This document shows, piece after piece, positions 1 through 9,600 of a DNA stretch of 47,449 bases. The stretch lies in contig SVFT01000015.1 in assembly GCA_015056735.1 (NCBI GenBank), forward strand, positions 1 through 47,449, in the 5' to 3' direction. Position numbers and translations under genes: made by a program. The DNA comes from Lachnospiraceae bacterium (GTDB taxonomy: Bacteria > Bacillota > Clostridia > Lachnospirales > Lachnospiraceae). The notes beneath the pieces are model-generated. The model did no database searches, was not told the DNA's origin, and saw nothing but the letters and a program-made list of their open reading frames with translations. Each line of letters starts with the position of its first letter. Position 1 is the stretch's first letter.

Positions 1-3
1 ATA

Positions 4-29
4 CCGCCAGCCGATTGCTCGACTGGCGG
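4..29. terminator. Possible hairpin at the window edge
   Basis: Seven-base arms ccgccag (4-10) and ctggcgg (23-29) can pair around a 12-base loop. On the plus strand a short T run follows only after about 8 bases, so it may end a transcript coming from the left of the window or be part of the 3' region of the minus-strand membrane protein gene at 107-541. Evidence is weak because the window starts here. Confidence 0.3.
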
Positions 30-106
30 CACGAAACTTTTTAATTATTCACTGTCCTCTTGACGGGTAGCACACCATACCTCGGGAGCCTTCCGCTTTC
101 TACATT

Positions 107-541
107 TTACTGCTCTGCGTTTGCTTTCTTGATCGTGTTAGCTGCAACGAATACAACTACGTTGATGATCAGGCTAAACAGGTTGGAGAAAATAGAACCA
201 CCGTTCATAACGGTAAGGATCGTGGTGATCACTGCAAGGATCACACCGATCAGGGCAAATACCCATGCAGGGCCAATCTTGGAGCTGTCTTTGGAAGCTC
301 TGAAAGAGCAGATACCTTCGATCAAAGTAACGATCGATGTAATGAGTGCCAGAACGCCGAGGATCAAAACGAATCCGCCAACCGCAACACCTGCGTCAGC
401 AGCGCCCTCTGTAGCCATAGCCGCACCCATCAGTCCGCCGCCTGCGACCATCAGGATACCTAAGATGATACCAATGATACCGAAGATGATACCAAGGATA
501 CCCATGATCTTCAAAACTGTTTTACTGGTCTGTAAAGACAT
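107..541 (-). CDS. Small four-helix membrane protein of unknown function
   Basis: This 144-residue protein is not recognised as a named family. It has about four hydrophobic segments (near residues 10-35, 48-70, 90-112 and 118-137) separated by short polar loops, with a glycine/alanine-rich stretch after the first helix. The layout is typical of small integral membrane proteins of Clostridia that carry no catalytic motif. The start is well supported: AGGAGG lies 8 bases before the ATG. A sigma-A-like promoter is visible about 75-105 bases upstream, so it is probably a monocistronic gene. It is the first gene after tuf but is separated from it by a terminator and a repeat-rich spacer, so it is not part of the str operon. 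Confidence 0.75.
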   Translation of the reverse strand: MSLQTSKTVLKIMGILGIIFGIIGIILGILMVAGGGLMGAAMATEGAADAGVAVGGFVLILGVLALITSIVTLIEGICSFRASKDSSKIGPAWVFALIGVILAVITTILTVMNGGSIFSNLFSLIINVVVFVAANTIKKANAEQ

Positions 542-616
542 TTTTAGTTCCTCCTTTTGGATAGAATGTATATTATGTTTTCGATCTAACGGGATTTGTC
601 CGTTAAACCACTTAAA

Positions 617-645
617 AGTTTATCAAATTTTTATAAATTTGTCTA
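617..645 (-). promoter_or_regulatory. Putative sigma-A promoter of the small membrane protein gene
   Basis: On the minus strand a -35 like TAGACA (640-645) is separated by 17 bases from a -10 like TAAACT (617-622). The spacing is ideal and both hexamers are near consensus. It faces the gene starting at 541. A short GC-rich dyad (aacgg/ccgtt) follows in the leader. Confidence 0.5.
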
Positions 646-660
646 TTAGAGAAGGAAAAG

Positions 661-800
661 TTAAGTGCATAGCTCCGTTCTCGCCCGCTTCGCGCAAACT
701 CCGATTGCTTCGCATTGCTCCGTTCTCACCCTAAAGCGCCCCTCAAAAATGCTACGCATAGCTCCGTTCTCACCCGCGAAGCGGGCGAGAACTATCGTAG
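661..800. repeat. Intergenic short-repeat cluster (gctccgttctc units)
   Basis: The core gctccgttctc with a following c/gccc occurs three times within about 100 bases (near 671, 717 and 762). It is interleaved with cgcttcgcg and gcgaagcggg palindromic pieces and a tcgtaggc/gcctac pair. No reading frame with a ribosome binding site runs through it. It lies between the tuf terminator and the small membrane protein gene and looks like an intergenic repeat or structured-RNA relic rather than coding DNA. Confidence 0.5.
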
Positions 801-828
801 GCTGTCGCCTACTAAATAAGCAAAAATA

Positions 829-859
829 AACCCGAGAGCAAGTAAACTTGCCTCGGGTT
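829..859 (-). terminator. Rho-independent terminator of tuf / str operon
   Basis: On the minus strand AACCCGAG and CTCGGGTT form the outer stem, and gcaag/cttgc extend it inside with one bulged base. TTTTT follows immediately after the stem. It begins about 30 bases past the tuf stop codon and is a textbook intrinsic terminator. A run of T on the plus side also makes it potentially bidirectional. Confidence 0.9.
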
Positions 860-890
860 ATTTTTACTTATTTGCTATGCTCGTAGCTGG

Positions 891-2078
891 TTACTCAATG
901 ATAGATGCAACTCTACCGGAACCTACTGTTCTACCACCCTCACGGATAGCGAATGTAAGACCCTGCTCCATAGCGATCGGGTGGATGAGCTCGATTGTCA
1001 TCTCTACGTTATCGCCGGGCATGCACATCTCTGTACCTGCAGGAAGGTTGCAAACGCCTGTGATGTCAGTTGTTCTGAAGTAGAACTGAGGTCTGTAGTT
1101 GTTGAAGAAAGGTGTATGACGACCACCTTCATCTTTGGTCAGTACGTAAACCTGAGCTGTAAATTTCTTGTGGCATGTAACTGTGCCGGGTTTTGCTAGA
1201 ACCTGACCTCTTTCGATGTCTGTTCTGTTGATACCACGAAGCAGAGCACCGATGTTATCACCAGCCTGAGCCTCGTCAAGAAGTTTACGGAACATTTCGA
1301 TACCGGTTACAACGGATTTCTGTGTCTCTTCCTTAACACCGATGATTTCAACTTCATCAGACATATGAAGAGTACCACGCTCTACTCTACCGGTTGCAAC
1401 AGTACCACGACCTGTGATCGTGAATACGTCTTCGACAGGCATAAGGAAAGGCTTGTCTGTATCACGCTGAGGATCCGGAATGTAGGAATCTACTGTATCC
1501 ATCAGCTCCATGATCTTGTCGCCCCACTCGCTGGACGGATCTTCAAGAGCCTTCAGAGCGGAACCCTTAACGATCGGGCAATCTGTGAACTCATACTCTT
1601 CAAGCTGCTCTGTGATCTCCATCTCAACCAGCTCAAGAAGTTCAGGATCGTCTACCATATCGCACTTGTTCATGAATACAACGATGTAAGGTACACCTAC
1701 CTGACGGGACAGAAGGATGTGCTCTTTTGTCTGAGCCATAACACCATCTGTTGCAGCAACAACGAGGATAGCGCCGTCCATCTGTGCAGCACCGGTGATC
1801 ATGTTCTTAACGTAGTCAGCATGGCCCGGGCAGTCAACGTGTGCGTAGTGTCTCTTCTCTGTCTCATACTCAACGTGAGCAGTAGAAATTGTGATACCAC
1901 GTTCTCTCTCTTCAGGAGCTTTATCGATGTTTGCGAAATCAACTGCAGCGTTACCTGCAACTCTTTCGGAAAGTACTTTTGTGATAGCTGCTGTTAAAGT
2001 TGTTTTACCATGGTCAACGTGACCGATGGTACCAATGTTACAATGCGGCTTAGTTCTCTCGAATTTAGCTTTAGCCAT
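891..2078 (-). CDS. tuf: Translation elongation factor EF-Tu
   Basis: This GTPase delivers aminoacyl-tRNA to the ribosomal A site in the cytoplasm. The 395-residue length is standard. The P-loop [10 protein letters not shown] (about residues 19-28), the DCPGHADY switch II motif and NKCD (about 135-138) are all intact. Domains II and III follow, with the [12 protein letters not shown] segment and an ordinary C-terminus ending VASIIE. The start is set by AAGGAGG 9 bases before ATG. It is the last gene of the str unit after fusA. A gap of 137 bases holds a separate promoter, so tuf can be transcribed alone as well as from the upstream str promoter. Nothing unusual is seen in the product. Confidence 0.98.
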   Translation of the reverse strand: MAKAKFERTKPHCNIGTIGHVDHGKTTLTAAITKVLSERVAGNAAVDFANIDKAPEERERGITISTAHVEYETEKRHYAHVDCPGHADYVKNMITGAAQMDGAILVVAATDGVMAQTKEHILLSRQVGVPYIVVFMNKCDMVDDPELLELVEMEITEQLEEYEFTDCPIVKGSALKALEDPSSEWGDKIMELMDTVDSYIPDPQRDTDKPFLMPVEDVFTITGRGTVATGRVERGTLHMSDEVEIIGVKEETQKSVVTGIEMFRKLLDEAQAGDNIGALLRGINRTDIERGQVLAKPGTVTCHKKFTAQVYVLTKDEGGRHTPFFNNYRPQFYFRTTDITGVCNLPAGTEMCMPGDNVEMTIELIHPIAMEQGLTFAIREGGRTVGSGRVASIIE

Positions 2079-2178
2079 TTTAATAATCCTCCTTAAAATA
2101 TGCTTTTGATTTTTAAATGATCGTTCTTCATAGAGCCATCAAAAGCTCTATTTTACTCGAATCACTCGGCTAGTCCTA

Positions 2179-2207
2179 ATTATATTAAAAACTGCCGAAG
2201 AATTCAA
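2179..2207 (-). promoter_or_regulatory. Internal sigma-A promoter for tuf
   Basis: In the fusA-tuf gap a -35 TTGAAT (2202-2207) and a perfect -10 TATAAT (2179-2184) are spaced by exactly 17 bases on the minus strand. This would allow EF-Tu to be made in excess of EF-G and S7/S12. A short tagagc/gctcta hairpin lies further down in the leader. Confidence 0.75.
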
Positions 2208-2215
2208 GTTTTTTC

Positions 2216-4333
2216 TTATTTCTCCTTGGTTGCAAGAACCTTTTCAGCTACGTTCTTCGGAACCTGTTCATACTTCTCGAAGAACATGGAGTAGTTACCA
2301 CGACCCTGTGTTCTGGAACGAAGATCTGTGGAATAACCGAACATCTCTGCAAGAGGAACGAAACCTCTTACCATCTTGCCACCGCCGATGTCTTCCATAC
2401 CTTCGATACGGCCACGGCGGGAGTTAATATCGCCGATTACGTCGCCCATGTACTCTTCAGGCATGGTTACTTCGACTCTCATGATAGGCTCAAGAAGTAC
2501 CGGATCTGCCTTCTTCATAGCTTCCTTGAATGCCATGGAACCTGCAATGTGGAATGCCATTTCGGAAGAGTCGACTTCGTGGTAGGAACCATCATATACG
2601 TTCGCGTGGATACCTACTACAGGGAAGCCGCCAAGAATACCGGCCTTTGTAGCCTCTTCGATACCTTCGCCGACTGCCGGGATGTATTCCTTCGGGATCG
2701 CACCGCCGACAACCGAGGATTCGAACTTGAACAGTTCTTCGCCGTTCGCATCCATGGGCTCGAATTTAACTTTACAGTGACCGTACTGTCCACGACCACC
2801 GGACTGCTTAGCATATTTGTATTCCTGATCAACAGGCTTTGTGAAGGTCTCTTTGTAAGCAACCTGAGGCGCACCTACGTTTGCCTCTACCTTGAACTCA
2901 CGAAGGAGACGGTCAACGATGATCTCGAGGTGGAGCTCACCCATACCTGCGATGATGGTCTGGCCTGTCTCAGTATTTGTATGAGCACGGAAAGTAGGAT
3001 CTTCTTCAGCAAGCTTTGCAAGCGCTTCGCCGAGTTTGCCCTGACCTGCTTTGGTCTTAGGCTCGATCGCAAGCTCGATAACGGGTTCAGGGAACTCCAT
3101 GGACTCGAGGATAACCGGATGCTGCTCGTCGCAGATCGTATCACCTGTTGTCGTGAACTTGAAGCCTACCGCTGCAGCGATATCGCCGGCATATACCTTG
3201 TCAAGCTCTGCTCTCTTGTTTGCGTGCATCTGAAGGATACGGCCTACACGTTCCTTCTTATCTTTTGTAGCGTTCAGTACGTAGGAACCGGAGTTCATAG
3301 ATCCGGAGTAAACACGGAAGTATGCCAGCTTACCTACGAACGGGTCTGTCATGATCTTGAATGCCAGAGCGGAGAACGGCTCTTCATCGGAAGAATGTCT
3401 CTCCGTCTCATTGCCCTGCAGGTCAACACCCTTGATCGCCGGGATGTCAAGCGGGGACGGCATATACTCGATGATCGCATCAAGAAGCTTCTGAACACCT
3501 TTGTTTCTGTAAGCGGTACCGCAGCAAACAGGAACAGCTGCGCACTCACATGTGCCCTTACGAAGAGCGGCTTTCAGCTCTTCTGTTGTAAGCTCCTCGC
3601 CATCGAGGTATTTCATCATCAGATCGTCATCAAGTTCTGCGATCTTCTCGATCATCTCTGTGTGATACAGCTCGCAGTCATCCTTCATGTCGTCCGGGAT
3701 GTCAACGATGGAGATGTCTTCACCCTTGTCGTCATTGTAGATGTATGCTTTCATCTCGAACAGATCGACGATGCCCTTGAAATCATCTTCTTTGCCGATC
3801 GGCAGCTGGATGCAGATCGCGTTCTTACCGAGACGGTTCTTGATCTGATCTACCGCAGCATAGAAGTTTGCACCCAGGATATCCATCTTGTTGATGAATG
3901 CCATACGGGGTACGTTGTATGTATCAGCCTGACGCCATACGTTCTCGGACTGAGGCTCAACACCGCCCTTTGCGCAGAAAACGCCGACAGCGCCATCGAG
4001 TACACGGAGTGAACGCTCAACTTCTACAGTAAAGTCAACGTGGCCGGGGGTATCAATGATATTGATACGATGCTCTAAAGCACCGTTCTTCGGCTTGTTG
4101 TTTTCCTGAAGAGTCCAATGGCAGGTCGTTGCAGCTGATGTAATGGTAATACCTCTTTCTTTTTCCTGCTCCATCCAGTCCATGGTCGCAGTACCTTCAT
4201 GAGTATCACCAATTTTGTAATTAACACCGGTATAGTAAAGAATACGCTCTGTCGTTGTGGTCTTACCCGCATCGATATGCGCCATGATACCAATGTTCCT
4301 GGTTCTGTCCAGGGGATATTCTCTTCCAGCCAA
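2216..4333 (-). CDS. fusA: Translation elongation factor EF-G
   Basis: EF-G is the GTPase that drives translocation of tRNA-mRNA on the ribosome and, with RRF, ribosome recycling. The 705-residue product has the P-loop [13 protein letters not shown] at the N-terminus, [13 protein letters not shown], and the domain IV/V sequences through [14 protein letters not shown]. The start is supported by AGGAGGAACG just before ATG. It begins 14 bases after the rpsG stop codon, the usual tight str-operon spacing. All expected motifs are intact and there is no sign of a second, specialised EF-G paralogue (FusB or TetM type). Confidence 0.98.
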   Translation of the reverse strand: MAGREYPLDRTRNIGIMAHIDAGKTTTTERILYYTGVNYKIGDTHEGTATMDWMEQEKERGITITSAATTCHWTLQENNKPKNGALEHRINIIDTPGHVDFTVEVERSLRVLDGAVGVFCAKGGVEPQSENVWRQADTYNVPRMAFINKMDILGANFYAAVDQIKNRLGKNAICIQLPIGKEDDFKGIVDLFEMKAYIYNDDKGEDISIVDIPDDMKDDCELYHTEMIEKIAELDDDLMMKYLDGEELTTEELKAALRKGTCECAAVPVCCGTAYRNKGVQKLLDAIIEYMPSPLDIPAIKGVDLQGNETERHSSDEEPFSALAFKIMTDPFVGKLAYFRVYSGSMNSGSYVLNATKDKKERVGRILQMHANKRAELDKVYAGDIAAAVGFKFTTTGDTICDEQHPVILESMEFPEPVIELAIEPKTKAGQGKLGEALAKLAEEDPTFRAHTNTETGQTIIAGMGELHLEIIVDRLLREFKVEANVGAPQVAYKETFTKPVDQEYKYAKQSGGRGQYGHCKVKFEPMDANGEELFKFESSVVGGAIPKEYIPAVGEGIEEATKAGILGGFPVVGIHANVYDGSYHEVDSSEMAFHIAGSMAFKEAMKKADPVLLEPIMRVEVTMPEEYMGDVIGDINSRRGRIEGMEDIGGGKMVRGFVPLAEMFGYSTDLRSRTQGRGNYSMFFEKYEQVPKNVAEKVLATKEK

Positions 4334-4347
4334 AATCGTTCCTCCTA

Positions 4348-4994
<647 letters not shown>

Positions 4995-5414
4995 TTATTT
5001 CTTATCTTTCGGTCTCTTAGCGCCGTATTTGGAACGGGCCTGTTTTCTGTTAGCGACACCGGCTGTATCCAGTGTACCTCTGATCACGTGGTATCTCGTA
5101 CCGGGAAGGTCCTTTACTCTACCGCCTCTGATCAGAACAACGCTATGCTCCTGCAGGTTGTGACCTTCACCGGGAATGTAGGATGTAACCTCGATTCCGT
5201 TGGAAAGACGAACTCTGGCGATCTTACGAAGCGCGGAGTTAGGCTTCTTCGGTGTAGCGGTCTTAACTGCTGTGCAGACACCTCTCTTCTGCGGAGAAGA
5301 AGCATCGATCGCCTTCTTGTGCAAAGAGTTGTAACCTTTCTGCAGAGCAGGTGCCGTAGACTTCTTTGCGGATGTCTGGCGACCCTTTCTTACTAACTGG
5401 TTAAATGTTGGCAT
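4995..5414 (-). CDS. rpsL: 30S ribosomal protein S12
   Basis: S12 is the decoding-centre protein of the small subunit and the site of classic streptomycin-resistance substitutions. The 139-residue product begins [12 protein letters not shown] and contains the [13 protein letters not shown] loop with the wild-type lysine and the [10 protein letters not shown] loop. Both are the positions where resistance changes would appear and neither looks altered. The start has AGAGGTG upstream with proper spacing. It is the first gene of the str unit and lies directly behind a strong promoter. In this genome it is separated from rpoC by about 13 kb of unrelated genes. Confidence 0.98.
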   Translation of the reverse strand: MPTFNQLVRKGRQTSAKKSTAPALQKGYNSLHKKAIDASSPQKRGVCTAVKTATPKKPNSALRKIARVRLSNGIEVTSYIPGEGHNLQEHSVVLIRGGRVKDLPGTRYHVIRGTLDTAGVANRKQARSKYGAKRPKDKK

Positions 5415-5498
5415 TCTGTTTCACCTCTTTCTGATAGATAGATATTGATTGAATCTGCATGCACACAAAAAAGAATGCATTCGCATGCACGCTAGAAT

Positions 5499-5527
5499 AG
5501 TGTACACTCCTGCATTCTTTTTGTCAA
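5499..5527 (-). promoter_or_regulatory. sigma-A promoter of the str operon, with overlapping dyad
   Basis: A perfect -35 TTGACA (5522-5527) and -10 TACACT (5499-5504) are separated by 17 bases on the minus strand. An inverted repeat, AAGAATGCA in the spacer and TGCATTCTT in the early leader, brackets the -10, and two GCATGC copies follow. The arms lie on both sides of the start point, so this resembles an operator more than an attenuator. The promoter itself is strong evidence that the str unit is transcribed independently of rpoBC. Confidence 0.85.
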
Positions 5528-5587
5528 TCATTAATATAGGAAATTTGTGATAATGCTTTTACTGTTTCTTCTGAGAAAATCGTGCCG

Positions 5588-6469
5588 CTAGTACACGAAT
5601 TTGGTTTTGTAGTTGGATCCGTCACCGATAAACTTTTTGAGCTTCTCCTGATTCGAGTTCGCGCCGAACGTCGGGTCCATCAGAGACCAGTTCTTACCAT
5701 CAAACTGGATGATGCCGTTGACCCATCCGCTGTCCTTGATATAGGTACTGATCCATGCGTGATACGCCTTGCCCGCATAGCCGATCTCCAGCCTTGTGGG
5801 GATGCCCTGCGAACGGAGCATGCTCGCCATTACGGCAGAATAATCGATACAGATACCGGAGCCGCCCTTTAAGACCGCATCGGGATTGGACGTGTAGTTC
5901 GTCTCAAGGTTGGATGCCTTATCGTAATCATATTTTATATGAGAAGTTACATAATTGTATACTTCCGTAACAAGGTCGATATCCTTGGTCACTTTCTTGC
6001 CAAGCGTATTGGCCGCCTTGACTACCTCGCTCTTGGCGTTAAAGTTCACGTATTGATTTGGATAGAGGTACGGGCCGTATGTGTTCTTAACGCTGACCTT
6101 CACGCTCTCCTGCAGCGCCTTGGAGTACTTGTTGCCGCTGACATTCTCGTAGATCCCAATCTTATATGTACCGTCGCCTGCGGAAAGCGGGAAAACCTCT
6201 TCTCCGCCGTGCAGGTTGTAGGAATACGTCTCGCCGTCGGGACACTCTACCTGAAGCTTGACCTTCTTGTTCTTGCCGCTGTAAGTCGCGATAAAATAAC
6301 CCTCAGCGGTGTTGGATACATCAAGCTTGGCAGATCCGCCGGAAAAAGTCTTCTTGCCGTTTTCGGGCGTATAAACCTTAGGTGTCGACTTCGCAGTGAC
6401 ACCCATTCCTCCCGCCAGGAGGCAGATCATCATTATCAAAACAAGGGAAATGCATCGTCTCATCTTCAT
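5588..6469 (-). CDS. Secreted transglutaminase-like (cysteine protease fold) protein
   Basis: The protein has a cleavable signal peptide (residues about 1-27, hydrophobic core LVLIMMICLLAGG). A beta-rich middle part follows (about 30-140) and a transglutaminase-like core occupies about 150-270. The catalytic triad is visible as Cys207 in GICIDYS, His237 in YHAW and Asp265 in MDPTFG. Proteins of this superfamily in Clostridia act outside the cell as peptidases, amidases or cross-linkers; the substrate cannot be read here. It has its own promoter 30-55 bases upstream and is separated by a terminator-like hairpin from the giant surface protein gene next to it. That protein is a possible substrate or partner, but this is only inference from adjacency. 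Two ATGs lie close together; the first has GAGGTG 4 bases upstream and the second (two codons in) has better spacing. Confidence 0.85.
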   Translation of the reverse strand: MKMRRCISLVLIMMICLLAGGMGVTAKSTPKVYTPENGKKTFSGGSAKLDVSNTAEGYFIATYSGKNKKVKLQVECPDGETYSYNLHGGEEVFPLSAGDGTYKIGIYENVSGNKYSKALQESVKVSVKNTYGPYLYPNQYVNFNAKSEVVKAANTLGKKVTKDIDLVTEVYNYVTSHIKYDYDKASNLETNYTSNPDAVLKGGSGICIDYSAVMASMLRSQGIPTRLEIGYAGKAYHAWISTYIKDSGWVNGIIQFDGKNWSLMDPTFGANSNQEKLKKFIGDGSNYKTKFVY

Positions 6470-6495
6470 ACGGCACCTCGCTTTATCTCAACTTT

Positions 6496-6524
6496 ATTAT
6501 AGTACAAAAGTGTTACGAATCCAA
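6496..6524 (-). promoter_or_regulatory. sigma-A promoter of the transglutaminase-like gene
   Basis: A -35 TTGGAT (6519-6524), a 17-base spacer and a perfect -10 TATAAT (6496-6501) lie on the minus strand just upstream of the gene starting at 6469. Confidence 0.7.
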
Positions 6525-6569
6525 AGAAATATTTAGTTAATTTTTTAAGCATGCTTTGCATACAGCAGA

Positions 6570-6597
6570 ACGCCCCAGGCTAGAAAGCCCGGGGCGT
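6570..6597 (-). terminator. Terminator-like hairpin after the giant surface protein gene
   Basis: ACGCCCC and GGGGCGT form a seven-base stem, extended inside by GGC/GCC around tagaaag. It begins about 30 bases past the stop codon of the large surface protein gene. The T run is poor on both strands, so termination may be partial. Confidence 0.6.
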
Positions 6598-6627
6598 CGT
6601 TTGGGTGATCAAAACAGATAAACTGAA

Positions 6628-9600
6628 TTAAGCCTTTTTCTTTGCATCCATTTTCTTCTTGGTCTCATATGCAGCTACGCCTGCAGCGGCTACACCCAAG
6701 AGAGCCCAAGGCCATACAGGAGTACCATCTTCGCCGGGCATATCCGCTGTTGCGGACATCTGGTCGTCGATCTCTTCAAATGTAGCTGTCTGTGCAGACT
6801 TCTGATCGTCGATCTCTTCAAACTCGTCTTCGAATGTAGCTGCCTGCGCGGACAACTGATCATTGATGACGATGCCGCCCTGCGCTGCCGGAGCGCCTGC
6901 ACCTGCTACGCCGCCTGCCGGAGCGCCTGTATTAACGCCCTGCGCGTTTTCATTCATTACGCCGCCTACGATGTCGCTGCCGTCAGCAAGAGGGATCATG
7001 CCGTCCGGGATCACGACATCACCGTTCTGAGCCGGTGCCGGAGTCGTACCCGGTGCTACGGTCGTGCCGCCGCTTCTGCTGCTTCCGCCTTCATCTTCTG
7101 TCGAAGGAGTTGCAGGTTTTGTATACTGAACGTATACGCCGTCCATGTGGAAAGTATTATCCGGACATCTCTTCAGCGAAAATGTAACGAAGTATCTGCC
7201 GGTATTCATGGAATCTTCAACTCCGACGTGGAATGTACCCAACAGTTTTCCGTCTTCGTCAACGTCCCAATAGACTATGGGAAGTGTACCGTTCGCACTC
7301 GCATCAAATGTCGGACCGCCTGCGGAAATGCCCTGATGAGCATATTGGTTTTCTTTAGGCAACGGTTTACCTTCACCGTCAACCAACGCATCGGTTTTGG
7401 CTTCCATTGCCAGCTTGTGATCAACAAACCCATGCTCAACCATATACTTCACATATGCATGCATTACCTCATACGGAATCGTCGTATCATTGGACAGGTT
7501 TTTGTAAGCGTCTTTTCCGCCGTCCCAATTGATCCATCCGTCTTTTTTGGATAATTTGTCTGCTTTATCGCCTGTATACTCGTAAACGAGTGTCGTAGTG
7601 CCGTCCTTTGTTCCGGCCGTGGCAAGCTCTTTTAACCAGCTCTCGCAGTTCTTTGCAACAGCAAGTGCTTCCGTCGCAGTGTCATAGGCGGATTGTGCTG
7701 TGCCTTGCTCTGTTCTTGCGTTTCGAAGTGCGATCTCAGCTTTCTTGATCGCAGCTTCTGTAGCAGTCTTTGTAGACGTCTTCAGCGCCTCTAATTCTTC
7801 TTCTGCTCTCTGAACCGCGCTCAATGCTGCCTTATAATCTTCCAGTGCCTGCTTTGCTGCCGTTTCCGCTGCTTCTGCCGCCTGCTTTGCTGCAGTTGCT
7901 TTCGCAACATAATCATGTGCTGCTTTTGCTGCCTGTGCTGCTACTTCTGCATATTCTTCCGCGCTTAAGCCGGTCGGATTCTTCGCATCCTTGTACGCAT
8001 CTTTCTTAGCCTGGTCTGCAGAGTTCTGGGCATTGGTTGCTGCCGTACCTGCTGCTGTCGCACTTCCTTCAGCAGCTGTCTTGGAGTTTGCTGCAGCTTC
8101 CTTAGACTTAACCGCATTGTCGTAGCTGGTTCCGGCCTTCTGTGCTGCCTTCTCAGCAAGCGTAGCCTTGTAAGCTGCCTCGAATACATCGAGTTCAATC
8201 TCGGTAAGATTTGTATCTACGCAAAGTGCATTTGCATAGGTGTAAAGTTTCTTTGTGTTATCTTTTGCATTGTCAAAGGTGAAATTCCAGTTTAAGAAGT
8301 GGTTGATGTTTGCATCACCTTTAAACTTGCTCTCAACCTCTTTCTTTCCGCCGCCATTCCAGAACTCAAACGCCTTATACCATTCATCCAAGCTATCAGC
8401 AGTGTGCTTATCATACCAGTTCGTATCTTTGCAAACCTGTTTATAGTAGGCTGCTTTTTCTTCAACTACTTTTTCAAGTGCATCTACAAACTCCTGTTCT
8501 GCCGTCGCAACCTTCTCAGCCTTCTTCGGATCACTATCTTCCAGTGCATTTGCAGCTTCAAATGCCAAATACTTATTCTTGCAGGCCTTGGTCAATTCGC
8601 TGTCACTATTGTCAATGGCTTTCTGGAATGAATACATCAGTTTAGCGTTTTCAATGGCCATAGTATCAGATGCATTATTCTCTGCCTCTTGCGCCTTTTC
8701 AACCGCATCTTTACCAGCATTTGCTACAATAGCAATGTTTTTATACTCATCAGAGGCTAATCTGGCCCTTTCTTTTAATGTAGCCAGATTCTGTTCGGAG
8801 CTATAACTATTGTAATCATTACGTGCATCCTCAGCTTTCTCTCTAGCGCCTGTTTTAAAACCGAGCCCCAATATTTCCACGCCATTCAAATCAGCGTTGA
8901 CGCTCGCTATTTTCGAATCTATTTTAGCCAGATCAGTTAACTTTCCAATATAGTAGCGCTTTTCATCGATGCGCTTTCTTTCCCCTTCTAATTCAGCCTT
9001 TTTCGCCTCTAATCTTGCAACTTCTCCTTCAGCTTCGTTCTTAATTCTTTCAAGGCGTGTGCACTCTGTGTTCCAAGCCTCGGTAGTCTTTCTATCTGTT
9101 TCCGGAATGCTGTTCTCATATGTCCGCCATGCATCAGCATTGTTATCATCACGCGTTCTTTCAGCCTGCTCACGTTCTGCTTTCAGGTTATTGTATCTAT
9201 CGGTTGCATTCTTTGCAGTCTCCTGCAACTGTGCATAAGTCTTACCATTATCCTTGACTGCGGCATAGTCATCCTGTGCCTGACCAAGGCTTCCCTCTGC
9301 CGATGCCTGATCGCCTTCAGCAGCCTCTTTTTCAGATAATGCCTTTCCGGCTTCTGTATTGGCTGCGTCGGCATACTCGCCCGCTTTCTTGGCAGCCGCA
9401 TCCGCTTTGCCTTTTTCTGTCTTGGCAGCATTTGCAGCCTTCTGTGCATCATCAGCTGCTTCCTTAGCAAGATCAGCTTTGCCCGCTGCAGTAGCTGCAG
9501 CCGTATCAGCTTTGCCCGCTGCTGCCGTTGCAGCTGTCACAAAGTCTGCAGCTGCATCAGCTGCAACTTCTGCTGCATTCGCTGTGAGCTCTGCTTTTGC

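Noticed and set aside
60-734. Plus-strand frame of 224 codons at the left edge
   Set aside because: It is antisense to the small membrane protein gene, which has a consensus ribosome binding site, and runs into the repeat cluster; Pro/Ile/Thr-rich shadow composition.
2549-4012. Long plus-strand open frame of 487 codons opposite fusA
   Set aside because: It lies antisense to the complete, conserved EF-G gene, has no ribosome binding site and no recognisable domain; it is a codon-bias shadow.
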